Assembly (NCBI RefSeq): GCF_036323735.1
Contig: NC_086028.1
Coordinates: forward strand, 36,432,501 to 36,496,500
Length of the DNA: 64,000 nucleotides
Reading direction: 5' to 3'
Origin: Rattus norvegicus
Lineage: Eukaryota; Chordata; Mammalia; Rodentia; Muridae
Under the pieces are notes generated by a model. The model searched no databases. It saw only the letters and a program-made list of their open reading frames with translations, and was not told the origin of the DNA. Positions within the stretch are counted from its first letter, which is position 1, and every line of letters begins with the position of its first letter. The translations under genes and the position numbers were made by a program. Positions 10,890 to 22,300 of the stretch are shown in pieces.

Positions 10890-11200
10890 CCCAACGAATA
10901 GTCGAGACTGCTCACTGAGCATGCGTACACGCTCCCGCCTCTCAGGAAAGACCGAGCAGCCCGCCCCCGCTGCGGTCTTGACTCACAGAGTGACAGAAGA
11001 CTGAGCGTGCTCAGTAACACGTCAAGCCCGTACCCCGTCAGACTCTGGCCGCCATCTTGGATCAGGGCATCTCGGACAGCCGCGCATGCGCAATGCGTTG
11101 CCAGTCTAGGCTGTGCGAAGGGCTTTGTCCACCATTTTGGGTCAAGGCCGTCGTGGGACGTCGGGTACCTGCGGGCCTCGTCTGGCTCTTAGATCAGTCC
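10890..11200 (-). promoter_or_regulatory. Trappc2b: CpG-rich promoter and putative first exon of Trappc2b
   Basis: This is the only CpG-dense block in the window. It contains a palindromic NRF1-type GCGCATGCGC (11082-11091) and a YY1-type GCCGCCATCTTGG (11048-11060), which reads CCAAGATGGCGGC on the minus strand. A weaker YY1-like match lies at 11128-11141. YY1 sites of this form usually sit just below the start site on the sense strand, which fits minus-strand transcription from about 11.06-11.09 kb. No TATA box is evident. Such promoters are often bidirectional, so a plus-strand transcript is possible, but I recognise no gene there. Confidence 0.7.
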
Positions 11201-11933
11201 TTGCCTTCACCGCATGTATACTTGCTTATGTTGTCAGTGATGTTTGCTCGGAGGTGTACAGAATCGGAGTCTGGCGTGAAATGTAGACCAGACATGCCAA
11301 GTGAGGCGGAGCTTTTAACTACAAGAATGCCAGAAAGCAAAATGGAGGTTGAAGCGCCAGGCGCTTGTGTCCAGACACTGTGCCGGCCTTATTCGTGGGC
11401 GGAAATGCGTAATTAGAGGATGGTTTAGGGAGCAAATCACTGCAGTGTGTGTTTGATGCTATTAACATTAAGGACTCTGCTTTTCCAAGTGTATGTCTGG
11501 TTTCTTCACAGGTTTTCCTTATGTGTTTATTACAAATGAGACTTATTTGGTGATGGTGTTCTGTATCCCTTCTTCCCCAAAACAGATGTTTACAAGTTGC
11601 ATTGGCTAAAAATCATTGACTTCTCTCTGGGGCCACAGGTGACTAAAGATGAAGTTTGGCATTTCTGCTTTCATTTTGTGTTTGCTAGAAACAAACAAAG
11701 CTAAGTAGCTCTACAAGGCACGTTCAATTTGTAAAAAGGGCGTTTCAGGATCCAAACCATGGTGACTTTTCCCCATTGGCTGGGGTCTGACCTTCATGAT
11801 TGGCTAGTTCTAAAAGAATAAACTCAAAGGAATGGGGTTAAAGGTCTGTATTCCAGGCGGCAGGGAATTCAGGAGGGAGGAGACAGGATGTGTGCAGTTT
11901 ATAAACAAAACAAAACTTTACGAGGTGGAGAAG

Positions 11934-12360
11934 ATTTTGTTTTTGTTTTTGTTTTTTTCTTAAATTTTTAAAAGTGAAACAGCTTTCTTTTATTGGGGGT
12001 AGTTGAAAAAATTTATGGAATATTGACCCATGGCAGACTATCTACCTTTGATAGAAAAACAACAAAACCAATTTCTCACATCTCCTTTGCTTTGGTCAGA
12101 TACTTGGCCACTTCTACATAAGCAGCATGTTCACCTACCCATTTCATCTTCTTTCAAAGGCACGAAAAAGTCATTGTCCTAAACCTGTGATCTCACCTTG
12201 ATAGGGATGGTAGTTAGGGAGAAAGGGAATAAAAATGTCTGCTACAAGAAGTCTTCAGGTATCATTTGAGCCATAGAAGTATGAACATGTTTTCTTTGTG
12301 TAGCAGCTCACAAATTTCATTGCTGAGCTCGACTGCTTTCCTGACCTCCAATTTAGAAAA
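11934..12360 (-). pseudogene. Possible decayed processed pseudogene, parent unknown
   Basis: On the minus strand the block holds short peptide-like frames (KLEVRKAVELSNEICELLHK, then PLKEDEMG and EHAAYVEVAKYLTKAKEM) interrupted by stops and frame changes. A UTR-like stretch follows, with AATAAA at 11988-11993 and an A-rich run at 11934-11965. That layout suits an old retrocopied mRNA. I do not recognise the parent, and the reading frames could be chance. Confidence 0.35.
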
Positions 12361-12612
12361 CTGTTTATTATGTCTGTGTGTGCGTACTTCTGTGCCTTTT
12401 TTGTGTGTGTTACAACATTCTATGTATATAATGTGTGGAGGCCAGAAGTCCAAGTCCTGTGTCACCCTCTGTCACTCTTCACCTTTGTTTTCTGAGACAG
12501 TCTCTGTGTAGCCCTGACTGGCTTTATACACATGCCTGCCTTGAGAATCTTACAGAAAGCTGTAAAAGTAAGTGTTTGAGATGTTCAGAAATAAGTGGAT
12601 TGTATGCACTAA

Positions 12613-12785
12613 AAACATATTGAGTCTGATGGTTGTGGCACATGCCTTTAATCCCAGCACTTGGGAGGCAGAAGCAGTTGGATTTTGTGATTTCAAGGCC
12701 ATTTGGCCTACAGAGTGAGTTCCAGAGTAGCCAGGACTACAGAAAGAGACCCTGTTTTGAAAAATAAAACAACAACAAAAAATAT
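12613..12785 (+). repeat. B1 SINE
   Basis: B1 body with CTTTAATCCCAGCACTTGGG and an AACAACAAA tail. Confidence 0.88.
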
Positions 12786-12880
12786 TGAGCAAAATGAAAA
12801 GTGAATTAAAAACACAAGGCTATTAAAATCAATCTTGGAAATAAAAAAAATACAGCCATACAAGTATAAAATCAAAAATA

Positions 12881-12983
12881 GGGGTTGGGGATTTAGCTCA
12901 GTGGTAGAGCGCTTGCCTAGGAAGCTCAAGGCCCTGGGTTCGGTCCCCAGCTCCGAAAAAAAGAACAAAAAAAATAAATAAAT
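12881..12983 (+). repeat. ID SINE
   Basis: Complete copy with AAATAAATAAATA tail. The imperfect duplication AAAATCAA-(A/G)-ATA flanks it. Confidence 0.95.
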
Positions 12984-13027
12984 AAAATCAAGAATAAAAT
13001 CCAGTTTAGGCAAAAACAGGAATTAAG

Positions 13028-13165
13028 GAAAACAGGGCTAAGTATGGTGGCTCACACCTTTAATCCTAGCACTCAGAAGGTAGAGACAGGTGAATCTCTG
13101 TGAGTTCGAAGCCAGCCTGGTCTACAAAGTGAGTTCCAGGATAGCCAGGGCTACATAGTAAGATT
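13028..13165 (+). repeat. B1 SINE
   Basis: B1 body with CCTTTAATCCTAGCACTC and CCAGCCTGGTCTACAAAG, running directly into a B2. Confidence 0.88.
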
Positions 13166-13418
13166 TTATTTTATGTATTTGAGTGCACCAGAAGAGGGCA
13201 TCAGATCTCATTACAGATGGTTGTGAGCCACCATGTGGTTGCTGGGATTTGAACTCAGGACCTCTGGAAGAGCAGTCAGTGCTCTTTTTTTTTTTTCTTT
13301 TTTCTTTTCTTTTTTTTTTTCGGAGCTGGGGACCAAACCCAGGGCCTTGTGCTTACTAGGCAAGTGCTCTACCACTGAGCTAAATCCCCAACCCCAGCAG
13401 TCAGTACTCTTTTTTTTT
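13163..13418 (-). repeat. B2 SINE split by ID
   Basis: Reverse-complement B2, truncated at its tail side, with the ID insertion at 13285-13395. Confidence 0.85.
13285..13395 (-). repeat. ID SINE
   Basis: Complete copy inside a B2. The duplication AGCAGTCAG-TGCTCTTT / AGCAGTCAG-TACTCTTT flanks it. Confidence 0.95.
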
Positions 13419-13424
13419 TTTTTT

Positions 13425-13604
13425 TAAAGATTTATTTATTTATTTAATATATATGAGTACACTGTAGCTGTCTTAGACACAACAGAAGAGGGCATCAGAT
13501 CTCATTACAGATGGTTGTGAGCCACCATGTGGGTGCTGGGATTTGAACTCAGGACCTCTGGAAGAGCAGTCAGTGCTCTTAACCACTGAGCCATTTCTCC
13601 AGCC
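13425..13604 (-). repeat. B2 SINE
   Basis: Full-length reverse-complement B2 ending CTGAGCCATTTCTCCAGCCC. Confidence 0.93.
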
Positions 13605-15357
13605 CAGTCAGTACTCTTAACTGCTGAAGCCCAAGAGCCTGCCTTAAAACAATAACAAAAGGAAAAAAAAACCCCAAAATAACAACAACAACAACAACAA
13701 CAAACCAGGGTTGCATAAAATTCTGAGGGTAAAGACGGGGTTTGGATAGAGAAGCAAATACATGCTAGGTTTGGTGGCAGAGGCTTGGAATCCAGCACTT
13801 GGGTGGCAGAGGCAGGATGGCCAATGAGTTTGAGGTCTGCCTGGACTACATAGGTGAATTGCAAACCAGTTATTGCTTCATAGAGAGAACTTGTTATTAA
13901 TGGTTGGGGTTGGGTACTCCCAGGTTCTTGGCATCTTGTCAGAACAATTGAAAAATAAGGCCTCACACAATTTTCAAAAGTAGTAAGATAGTGTCATTCA
14001 GAGCAAAGCAGTAGTGCTGTTTAGAAAACAATCTGCTGTCAAGAAGGATGATGGGCCAGAGCGAGGTTACTTAAGGGCCAGGTTACTGTTTGAGCTTCCT
14101 TTAATGGAGTTCAAGAGGAGTTAGTTACCAACTGACACAGTTTGGGTGGCTCTGTTTTGTTTGACTTGGTCATATAATCATATCCCTTTCCAAAATGCAT
14201 CTGACCTTATTATGTATATACTCAGTTATGCCTGGGGCTCATACGGTCAGTAGGGATAATCCCTGCAAGTTCAAGTAAGGAGTTTACCTTACTGCACATG
14301 CTCTGGATCAGCCAGTATACTCTAACTTCTGTCCCATATTTGTGTGTGGATGTATGTTATGTCACATATTAGTGTGTGGAGTCAGAGGCAGCCACCCCGA
14401 ATCATGTCCCAGGAATCAAACTCAGGTTTTCAGCTTGGCAGTAATCGTTCACTCCATGAGCTGTCTCTCCAGCCCTTGTCTGTCCTTTATATCCATCATA
14501 TCCAATATCCTGGGAATATATTTGAGAAGAAACAAAGTTTACTTGTTATTAGGTTGGGGGAATCTTATTTAGAGAAAGGTGTACATGTTGTATGATGCAG
14601 CTCAGGTCTGAGGTTGCTCGGTCCATTTCTCAGAGGTATATGTGAGTAATGGAGATGGCTGCTAAAGTGCATTACCACAAGGGGCGTGCACTACCAATCC
14701 AAATGCAGGGCCAGGCTGCTTATCTACTCCTCCGCTTGCTTGCCTCAACCATGACTCTTGCAAAACAAAACAAAAATCCCCCCAAGCAGATAAAACACTT
14801 GGAAAGAAGATGGCTAGGAATGTCCAGAATTGTAGAACAAGGATCTTCTTATTACAGTGTCACCTGAAGACAAGTAAGATAAACAGCCCAGGGAAATACA
14901 ACTGTAAAGTAAGGAGAAAAGCCATCAAAGGCTAGGAGCGTATCTTTAAATGAACAACAGTTGGGACTATATACAGTAGTCATCTTTTCAGGCACAAAAC
15001 ATTCAGATTGGAAGATGTCCCTTCCAGTCTGGAATTTCAAGCCTAGCTACCCTTGCAGAGCATCAAGAATTTACTTTAAGGCTGGGGATGTGACTCAATT
15101 GGTAGAATGTTTGCCTAGCTCAAGTGAAGGCCCCCTGTGTTGCTCCTCAGTACCACATAAATCAAGGCCCAGTGGAACACTTGTAATTCTAGTACTTATG
15201 AGGTAAAAGCAGCAGGATCAGAAGTTCAAGGTTCTGTCCTTGGCTATGCAGTCAGTCTGCAGCTAGATGAGGCTATGGGAGAGTCTATCCCCACGACAGC
15301 ACCTTGTAAAGGCTGAGGCCACCACTCTAGACTATATTCAATAACCAGCCACTGTAC

Positions 15358-18340
15358 ATAAGCTCTTTTGATTAACTTTATTGAATAGCCAAATTTATAA
15401 GTTAGCACAGATCAAACGATTGTTTGCATGGGTTACAAATGACTTTTTTTTAAAAACAGGAATAAAACAGTGAAAATTACAATCTGTAAAAAGGAAGACC
15501 AATCTTGCCTCAACATTTCAGAGCAAGACTGAGCACAACACACTGGAGGTCAACACATATTTTTGATTTGAGAACATGGACTTAATGTTACAATATCATA
15601 CAGGCTACTTTACAAAATTAAATTTTCTATGTACGGATTGTGTTTATAGTAGTTAAAACTGTGAACTCACATTTGGTGGTCCCTAGATGAGAGCTGTTCT
15701 GCATCTCTGATTAGAAGAAGTAAATCTTTTACTCTAATTATTGCAAAACAGTCTATTAGACTCAATACATTACATTAAATTAAAATATATGCAAGCTAAA
15801 ATAAATGTTACTGCTTGAGTGAATATTAGTATGTCAGACTTACAGAAACATTATTTTAAAAATTCTAGAAATTAGAAAAATAGAGTACTTTTTATGGTAG
15901 AACTGCCATGCTCAGATTTATATATCAAGATTGCCCTTGTCTGTTACTTTAGTAGTTGTAGATCTGTAGAAAATTCAAGGATCTTTCATAATTTACAACT
16001 ACAATAAAAAAAATATGGCATAGTGTAAATATAAGTTGCTTTACATCAGAAAGTAATACAGGATGGTAGGATGGGTAGTGTCTTACTGAAAAAAAGTCAA
16101 AACTGAAAAACATTCAACATAGCAAAAAAATAATTATATCAGTATAGGTTCATTCTCTTGTCTAGAGAACAAGGTTGTGAACCTTAATAGTTATGTTTTT
16201 ATGACTGTTATAAAATTACTCTGGATTGCACATTATATAATATCTAAAATAAAATTTAAAAGTAAATTTGTGAAATATACTACCAAGCAGGTGCTAATAG
16301 GGTCAGACTCACTCAGGGAAGGCACGGGGAAGGTTTCCCTAGGAGCGCAACATTTCCCTCTGGAAGATTCCTTACTATGAAGAGAGAACCTAAAAAACAC
16401 TAACATTTAAAATCACATTAAAAAGAAGACTTTAGTTCATTTAAAGGAACATTGTATATAATGGCTGTTTCTTAAAAAGAGGAGAAACAATATAAATTTA
16501 ATTGGTTATAGTTTGAAAATTGCTTCTCAATAAATGAAGCAGCTTTCAAAAAAAAAAAAACAAAAAACAAAAAACAAACAAACAAAAAAAAACAAAAATC
16601 ACCAAACCTCAATTGAATGTACTATATGTACACTGAAACAATTGTCTTTTTGAGACAAAGTCTGGCTGGTCTCGCACTTGCTATGTAGCCAAGCTAGCAA
16701 TCTCCTGCTTTAGCCTCTTAAATACCAGAGTAAGGATCATGAACCACCATGCTGTGTGGCTTAGAATTTAAAAAGAGATCGAACCCTAACACTGTTACTC
16801 TCCCTGTTACTGGGAAGCCGCTGGCAAGCAGTGGCTCTATACTCCAGGGACCTGCTGCTTCCCTTCCAGGAGTTAAAGTCAGCCCCTGTGGATGTAAGCC
16901 TGGAAGTTACATTTCACTGGTGATCATTGAGACGGAGACTGTAAACACGTTTCTAATCTATGAAAACAAAAAACAGAAAAAATCTCTGAGTCTTACACAC
17001 AGACATTACTGGAGAAGTTCATACACGATGATGAACCTGTGAAAACTGAGGCAAACCCTTAAAGACAACACAGCACTTAAATACACACGGATAATTTACC
17101 TATTTGTAAACAAAAGCCATCTGATAGTTTGACTGTAATCTAACTGAATCAAAACAAGCAGTCTTTAGAGCATGTTAAGAAATCAAGTTTCTTTTATAAC
17201 TTTAATATGATGGATTTGTACAATCTTAATGTCCACCAACTCAGACAGCAACATCCACACTTTTAACAGGTTTTAATATCTCAGAATACATGAGTGGCTT
17301 CCAATGTAATTATTAAACTCCTTAGAGAAATGCTAATGTACTCTAAGGCTGCATTGATGGAACTTTCAGCTGCTGTCACTCTGGTGTGCCACAGTCACAA
17401 CTCTTTATCAATCACAGCAGGAATGGACCAAACAAAAGCCCACTCAGTGGGTCAAGGCAACGGGCTCCTACTTCAATACCAGTCCTGGGATCTTCATGAA
17501 GACAGCTCAAATTCTATTCATGGCAGAATAAAACAGCAGAAAACCACCTAATTAGTTTTCACCTCAAATTAAAGTGACTTTGTTCAAGTAGAGAAAATAC
17601 TGACAGACTTTAAAGCTTGACAGTTACTTTATGTTCTTCCCAAGCAGGACCAGAGCTGGCTTACTCCAACTTTAGTTAACATGATCTTTTGCCTTCCTTA
17701 AAAAAAGGTGGGGGGTGGGGCAAAAACCAAACATGTAAAGGGAATGGATTCCAGCTTTTCTACAGTCTGTTGACTTTTGGATTTCCCAATTTGAAAAAGA
17801 TCATTATTGATAGACTTGAAACTCCCTGCAACACGTAGTCTTGTGAGGTTTTTTAAATGTAGCAGCCAAAAACTAATAAAAAAAAATGAGAAATAGAAAT
17901 GCAGAACACAGAAGTCTTTATTTTATAAAATGTACTTTGCCTCTGCAATATTGTCTCATTTCAATCCATAACAACTCAAACATAGTTGGCAGCAAAGGGG
18001 AAAAAAAGGTTTCCAATCGTGTAGACATCTATTTTGATTTGAAAAATACAGTATTTTGGAGTTGCACGTCTGACCCTCAGCTGTGGTCCTTTATTTGCTA
18101 TAGTTGGTTAAAATCACAGTGAAACATCGTAATCATCATCACATTTGTTCACAATTTTAAGGAGGAAAGGAAGGTACTGTATCCCCAGGAACTCTGAAAG
18201 TGGTTCCTCAGCAGCCCACGACTCGTCACTTGTTCACTTGCTGCTGTATGTGCAGGAGGAATTCATAATATGACAGCGCTGACTCCGTTCTGTCTTCTAC
18301 CAGGTTCTGAAGGAAGGCTGCCTTCATCAGACTCTCCTCT
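15358..18340 (-). CDS. Sec24a: Sec24a terminal exon: last 37 codons, stop and long 3' UTR
   Basis: The acceptor CCTTCTAAG leads into 115 nt of coding sequence (18226-18340) that ends AFLQNLVEDRTESALSYYEF-LLHIQQQVNK and TGA at 18226-18228. The 3' UTR then runs about 2.87 kb to near 15358. It is AT-rich and contains no ID or B2 element, only one old B1-like relic (about 16640-16745) and a T-rich tract on the sense strand (16545-16600). An internal AATAAA at 17917-17922 could give a shorter form. Confidence 0.9.
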
Positions 18341-18643
18341 CTTAGAAGGAAAAGGCAAGAATGGTCATGTACATTAGACGCACGCAGTAGAATAAACCTT
18401 GGGTTCTTTTCATAGGCTACTGATTTACTGTGATAACTAAGATATTTTGACTATATAAATAGCTATGTCTAGGGCCTGGAAAGATGACTCAGTGGTTTAA
18501 AGGACTTGCTGCTCTTATAACACCTGAATGGTAGCTCACAACTGTCTCTAAGTCCAGTTCTAGGGGATTCAGTGCCCTCTTCTGACTTCAAAGGGCATCA
18601 GGTATGCATATGGTGTATATACATACATGTAGACAGGACAGAC

Positions 18644-18676
<33 letters not shown>

Positions 18677-18701
18677 CACAGACAGACAGACAGACAGACA
18701 G

Positions 18702-18734
<33 letters not shown>

Positions 18735-19340
18735 GAGTGTAAAAACAAACTATGCGGGGTTGGGGATTTAGCTCAGTGGTAGAGCGCTTGCCTAGGAAGC
18801 GCAAGGCCCTGGGTTCGGTCCCCAGCTCCGAAAAAAAGAACAAAAACAAAAACAAAAACAAAAACAAACTATGCCTGGAGGTTTCTCTGATGTAACTGTT
18901 ATTTAGGGGAGAAAGTACTGACAAGTATTGACATTTTTATTAGCAAGCTTATCAAAAGTTTATCAATGCTAATAATTGGTTATCACACATAGTTTATGAC
19001 TATTGAAGCATATTTTATTTTTCTATATTCTTTTTATTTTTTTGAGATAGTGTCTCATGTAGCTCAGGTTGGCTTTGAACTCAGAATTCTGAGGATGGAC
19101 TTAAACTGATCCTCCTTCCTCCACCTTTAGAGTGCTGGGATCACAAGCATGAGTCACCATGCACTGTTTTATATCATGCTGAGGACTGAACCCACAATAT
19201 GCTAACACAAGATGCTACCAACTCCTGGGCAGTGGCGGTACACACCTTTAATCCCAGCTCTTGAGGGCAGAAGCAGAACTCTGAGTTCAAGGCCAGCCTG
19301 GTCTACAGAGCCAGTTCTAAGACAGAGAAACCCTGGCTTC

Positions 19341-19371
<31 letters not shown>

Positions 19372-22300
19372 CAAAACAAACTACCAACTAAGCTACTTTG
19401 CTAAATTCTTCTTTGTTCTTTTAAAAAGTTTACTTACAAGTTCGATCATATAAATACTGTGACTCAAAATTAGTTCTTGTAAGGCTAGACATTGACACAT
19501 TAAAAGTCTGACTTATACTTTAATCCTAGTACTTGGAACACAGAGGCAGGCAGATCTCAGTGAATTAGAGGTCAGCATGTTCTATAAAGTAAATTACAGG
19601 ACAGCCAGGAATATTATACAGAAAAAAATCCTGTCTTAAAAAACAGAGAAAAAAAAACAAACCAAAAAATAAAAACCCTTAAAAACAACAACAACAACAA
19701 CCTCCCAACACATACACACACAAAATAAAAAAATACTGACTTACCTGATTACATAGAGTATTGGGAAAAATGGCCTCTGTTCTCTAAGCCAGGAGATAAA
19801 AGCTGTCATTCTGGCAGATTCTGGTGTATCAAGTTCTGGAAGGTCTGTCTGTTAAACAAAACTCCAGTTAGTTCTGTCATCTACCATGCAGTCTGCACTC
19901 CAGATTTATGACTCAAAGTCAGCTGAGGATTTTGTTGGACCTGAGTAAGTATTTTAGGTATGGAAGTAATTTTGTCTCTGTTGCAAATACTCAGCCCTGC
20001 CATTGCTATACTTAAGTTCCAGTAAGATCATAAATACAAAACAGGTGGCAGGCTCTTGGACCTGGTTAGCACAGTCTTGGTCTGGTTAGCACAGTCTTGG
20101 TCTAGTTAGCGCAGTCTTGGTCTAGTTAGCACAGTCTTAATTTAGGAAAACCTCCCAGCTCTTTACTTCAAAATGAAATTTAGAATCAACCAATTTGTCA
20201 AAGTGGTTGTTACTAACACAACACCTTCTTACCTCACTACTTAAAATGCCTATCTAGTAGTTTTGCTCAAGGGCTGAAAGCTTCTATCCTAGCTATAACC
20301 TTGACATTGCGCTTGATATGTACACCCCAAACTCCAATGAAGAAATAGTTATAATAAAACTTTAAAAAAAATATTTGAACCCTACTGGCATATAAAGTGA
20401 TACATATGTATTCAAAAGCTAGACACACACTAGCTAGCAGTAGGTACTGAAAAATTAAGGCAATTTTAACTTTACAATTTAAAGTTATCCAAATGTAGGT
20501 TGGAGAGATGAATCATCAGTTAAGAGTACTAGCTGTTGGGGCTGGGGATTTAGCTCAGTGGTAGAGCGCTTACCTAGGAAGCGCAAGGCCCTGGGTTCGG
20601 TCCCCAGCTCCGAAAAAAAGAACCAAAAAAAAAAAGAGTACTGGCTGTTCTTCCAGAGGACCTGAGTTCAATTCCCAGCAACCACATGATGGCTCACAAC
20701 CATCTGTGATGGGATCTGATGCCCTCTTCTGGTGTGCAGATGTACAATAATTCAATAATCCTTTCTAAAAGAGGGGGTTGGGAGAAACAGACAAGGGGAC
20801 AGATAGAGACACACACAGATACTAATTCCATGTACAGCAATACCACTTTGTGGGGGAGGGGCCATTAACTAAATTCAATGCTTTCTCTTTCAAAGACAAT
20901 ACTTTATTTTAACTCTTAAAAAATTTATCATTGGGCTGGAAAAGTGGCGTGGCTCAGTAGTTAAGTAGTTAATGGTGTTCTTCCAGAAAACCAGGGTTTG
21001 ACTTCTAGCACTTACATGGTGGCTAACAACTGTCTGTAACTCCAGTTTCTAGCACTTACATGGGGGTTAGCAACTGTCTGTAACTCCAGTTTCTAGCACT
21101 TACATAGGAGCTAACAACTGTCTGTAACTCCAGTCTCAATGCCCCTTTGGGCATCAGGCACACATAATGCACAAAGACACACATACAGGCAAAACAGCTA
21201 TATACATATAAACACAAAACATCCAAATGTTTCTTATTGTATGCATATGTGCATGAATGTACATGTGGGACAAATGCCAGCATGGACATGCGGAGGTCAG
21301 AGAAAAACCCCGTGGAGATGCTTTTCCCGCTCACCTTACATGGGTTTTGGGGATCAAACTCAGATAAGGTCACAGCAACTCATAGTGGCTGGACTGGAAC
21401 ACACAAGGAGCTTCCTGACTTTGCCTCCAGAGTGCTAGAATGTATAGCTGAGAATAACCATTTTAATAGAAGTGACAGGCAGCTGAGGAAGGTGGCTGTG
21501 ATTGTTTGAATAGGTTTGGCCCCCATACACTCATGTGTTTGTGTGCCTGAACCATGGGGGTGGTACTGTTAGGAAGCGAAGCCTTGTGGGAGAAAGGGGG
21601 TCACTGTGTGTATTGGGGGATATTTGAGGTCTCTGAGGCTCAAGCTCCTCCTGTCGTGGAAAGACAGCTTCCTCTTTGCTACCTTCAAAAGATACAGTCT
21701 CCTTGCTGCCTGCAGATTGAGATGTAAAGCTCTCTTCTTTTTTTTTCCTTTTTTTCGGAGCTGGGGACCGAACCCAGGGCCTTGCGCTTGCTAGGCAAGC
21801 GCTCTACCGCTGAGCTAAATCCCCAGCCCCAGGTGTAAAACTCTCAGCTCCTCCTCCAGCACCATGTTTGCCTTTATGCCAACATTTTCCCTGCCATGAT
21901 AAAGGACTAAACCTCTGAAAGTGTAAGCCAAACCTAATTGATGTTTTTCTTTGTAAGAGTTGCCATGGTCGGGGTTGGGGATTTAGTTCAGTGGTAAGAG
22001 CGCTTGCCTAGGAGCGCAGGCCCTGGGTTCGGTCCCCAGCTGGGGGGGGGGGGGGGGGGGGGGAGTTGCCATGGTCTTGGTGTCTCTTCACAGCAATAAA
22101 ACCCTAAGACAGTAGTTCGTGTCTGTGATCTCAGTACTTTAGAGGCTGAGGTAAGAGAAATGCTGTGAGATTGAGACTAGCCTGGTCTACACCATGAGTT
22201 CCAGGTGTGCCAGGGCTACATAGTAAAAGCCTGTCTGAAAAGAATCACCCCCCCCCCCAAAAAAAACAAAACAAAACAAAAAAAAACCCAAAAAACCCAA

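Larger units (their letters stand above)
6702..11090 (-). other. Trappc2b: Probable Trappc2b transcription unit (CpG promoter, 5' exon, ~3.6 kb intron, coding exon)
   Basis: A minus-strand acceptor-like CTCACTCCAG ends at about 7397, 24 nt before the ATG, so the coding exon can be spliced to an upstream exon. The only promoter-like sequence upstream is the CpG-rich block near 11.05 kb. A possible donor ACGGG|GTACGG lies at 11032-11034. The 3' UTR runs from 6949 down to a minus-strand A9 run at 6702-6710, which may be the old retroposon tail. I see no clean AATAAA and only the weaker AATAAG just upstream, so the 3' end is uncertain. The exon structure is inferred. Confidence 0.65.
11201..15357. 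other. Intergenic region between Trappc2b promoter and Sec24a 3' end
   Basis: Besides the listed elements it has a minus-strand B3-like relic at 14340-14476 and weak B1-like sequence at about 13755-13870. No further gene is recognised. The interval is about 4.2 kb and both neighbouring genes are on the minus strand. Confidence 0.6.
18341..19744 (-). other. Sec24a: Sec24a intron (exons 19-20)
   Basis: Contains a plus B2-type SINE (18473-18630) with a GACA/CA tail, an ID and a plus B1 pair (19225-19380, 19500-19690). A reverse B1-like relic lies at about 19025-19160. Confidence 0.85.
21490..22110 (+). repeat. Rodent-specific interspersed repeat carrying two ID insertions
   Basis: Same family as 462-905: GTTTGAATAGGTTTGGCCCC at the start and ATGGTCTTGGTGTCTCTTCA near the end. 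IDs of opposite orientation split it. Confidence 0.6.

Noticed and set aside
1..11000. Camlg as the gene following Sec24a, as in human
   Set aside because: No Camlg coding exon is found in any frame. The CpG promoter fits the TRAPPC2 copy better.
11057..11416. 119-residue plus-strand open frame across the CpG block
   Set aside because: No recognisable domain. GC-rich promoter DNA often holds chance open frames. A bidirectional transcript remains possible.
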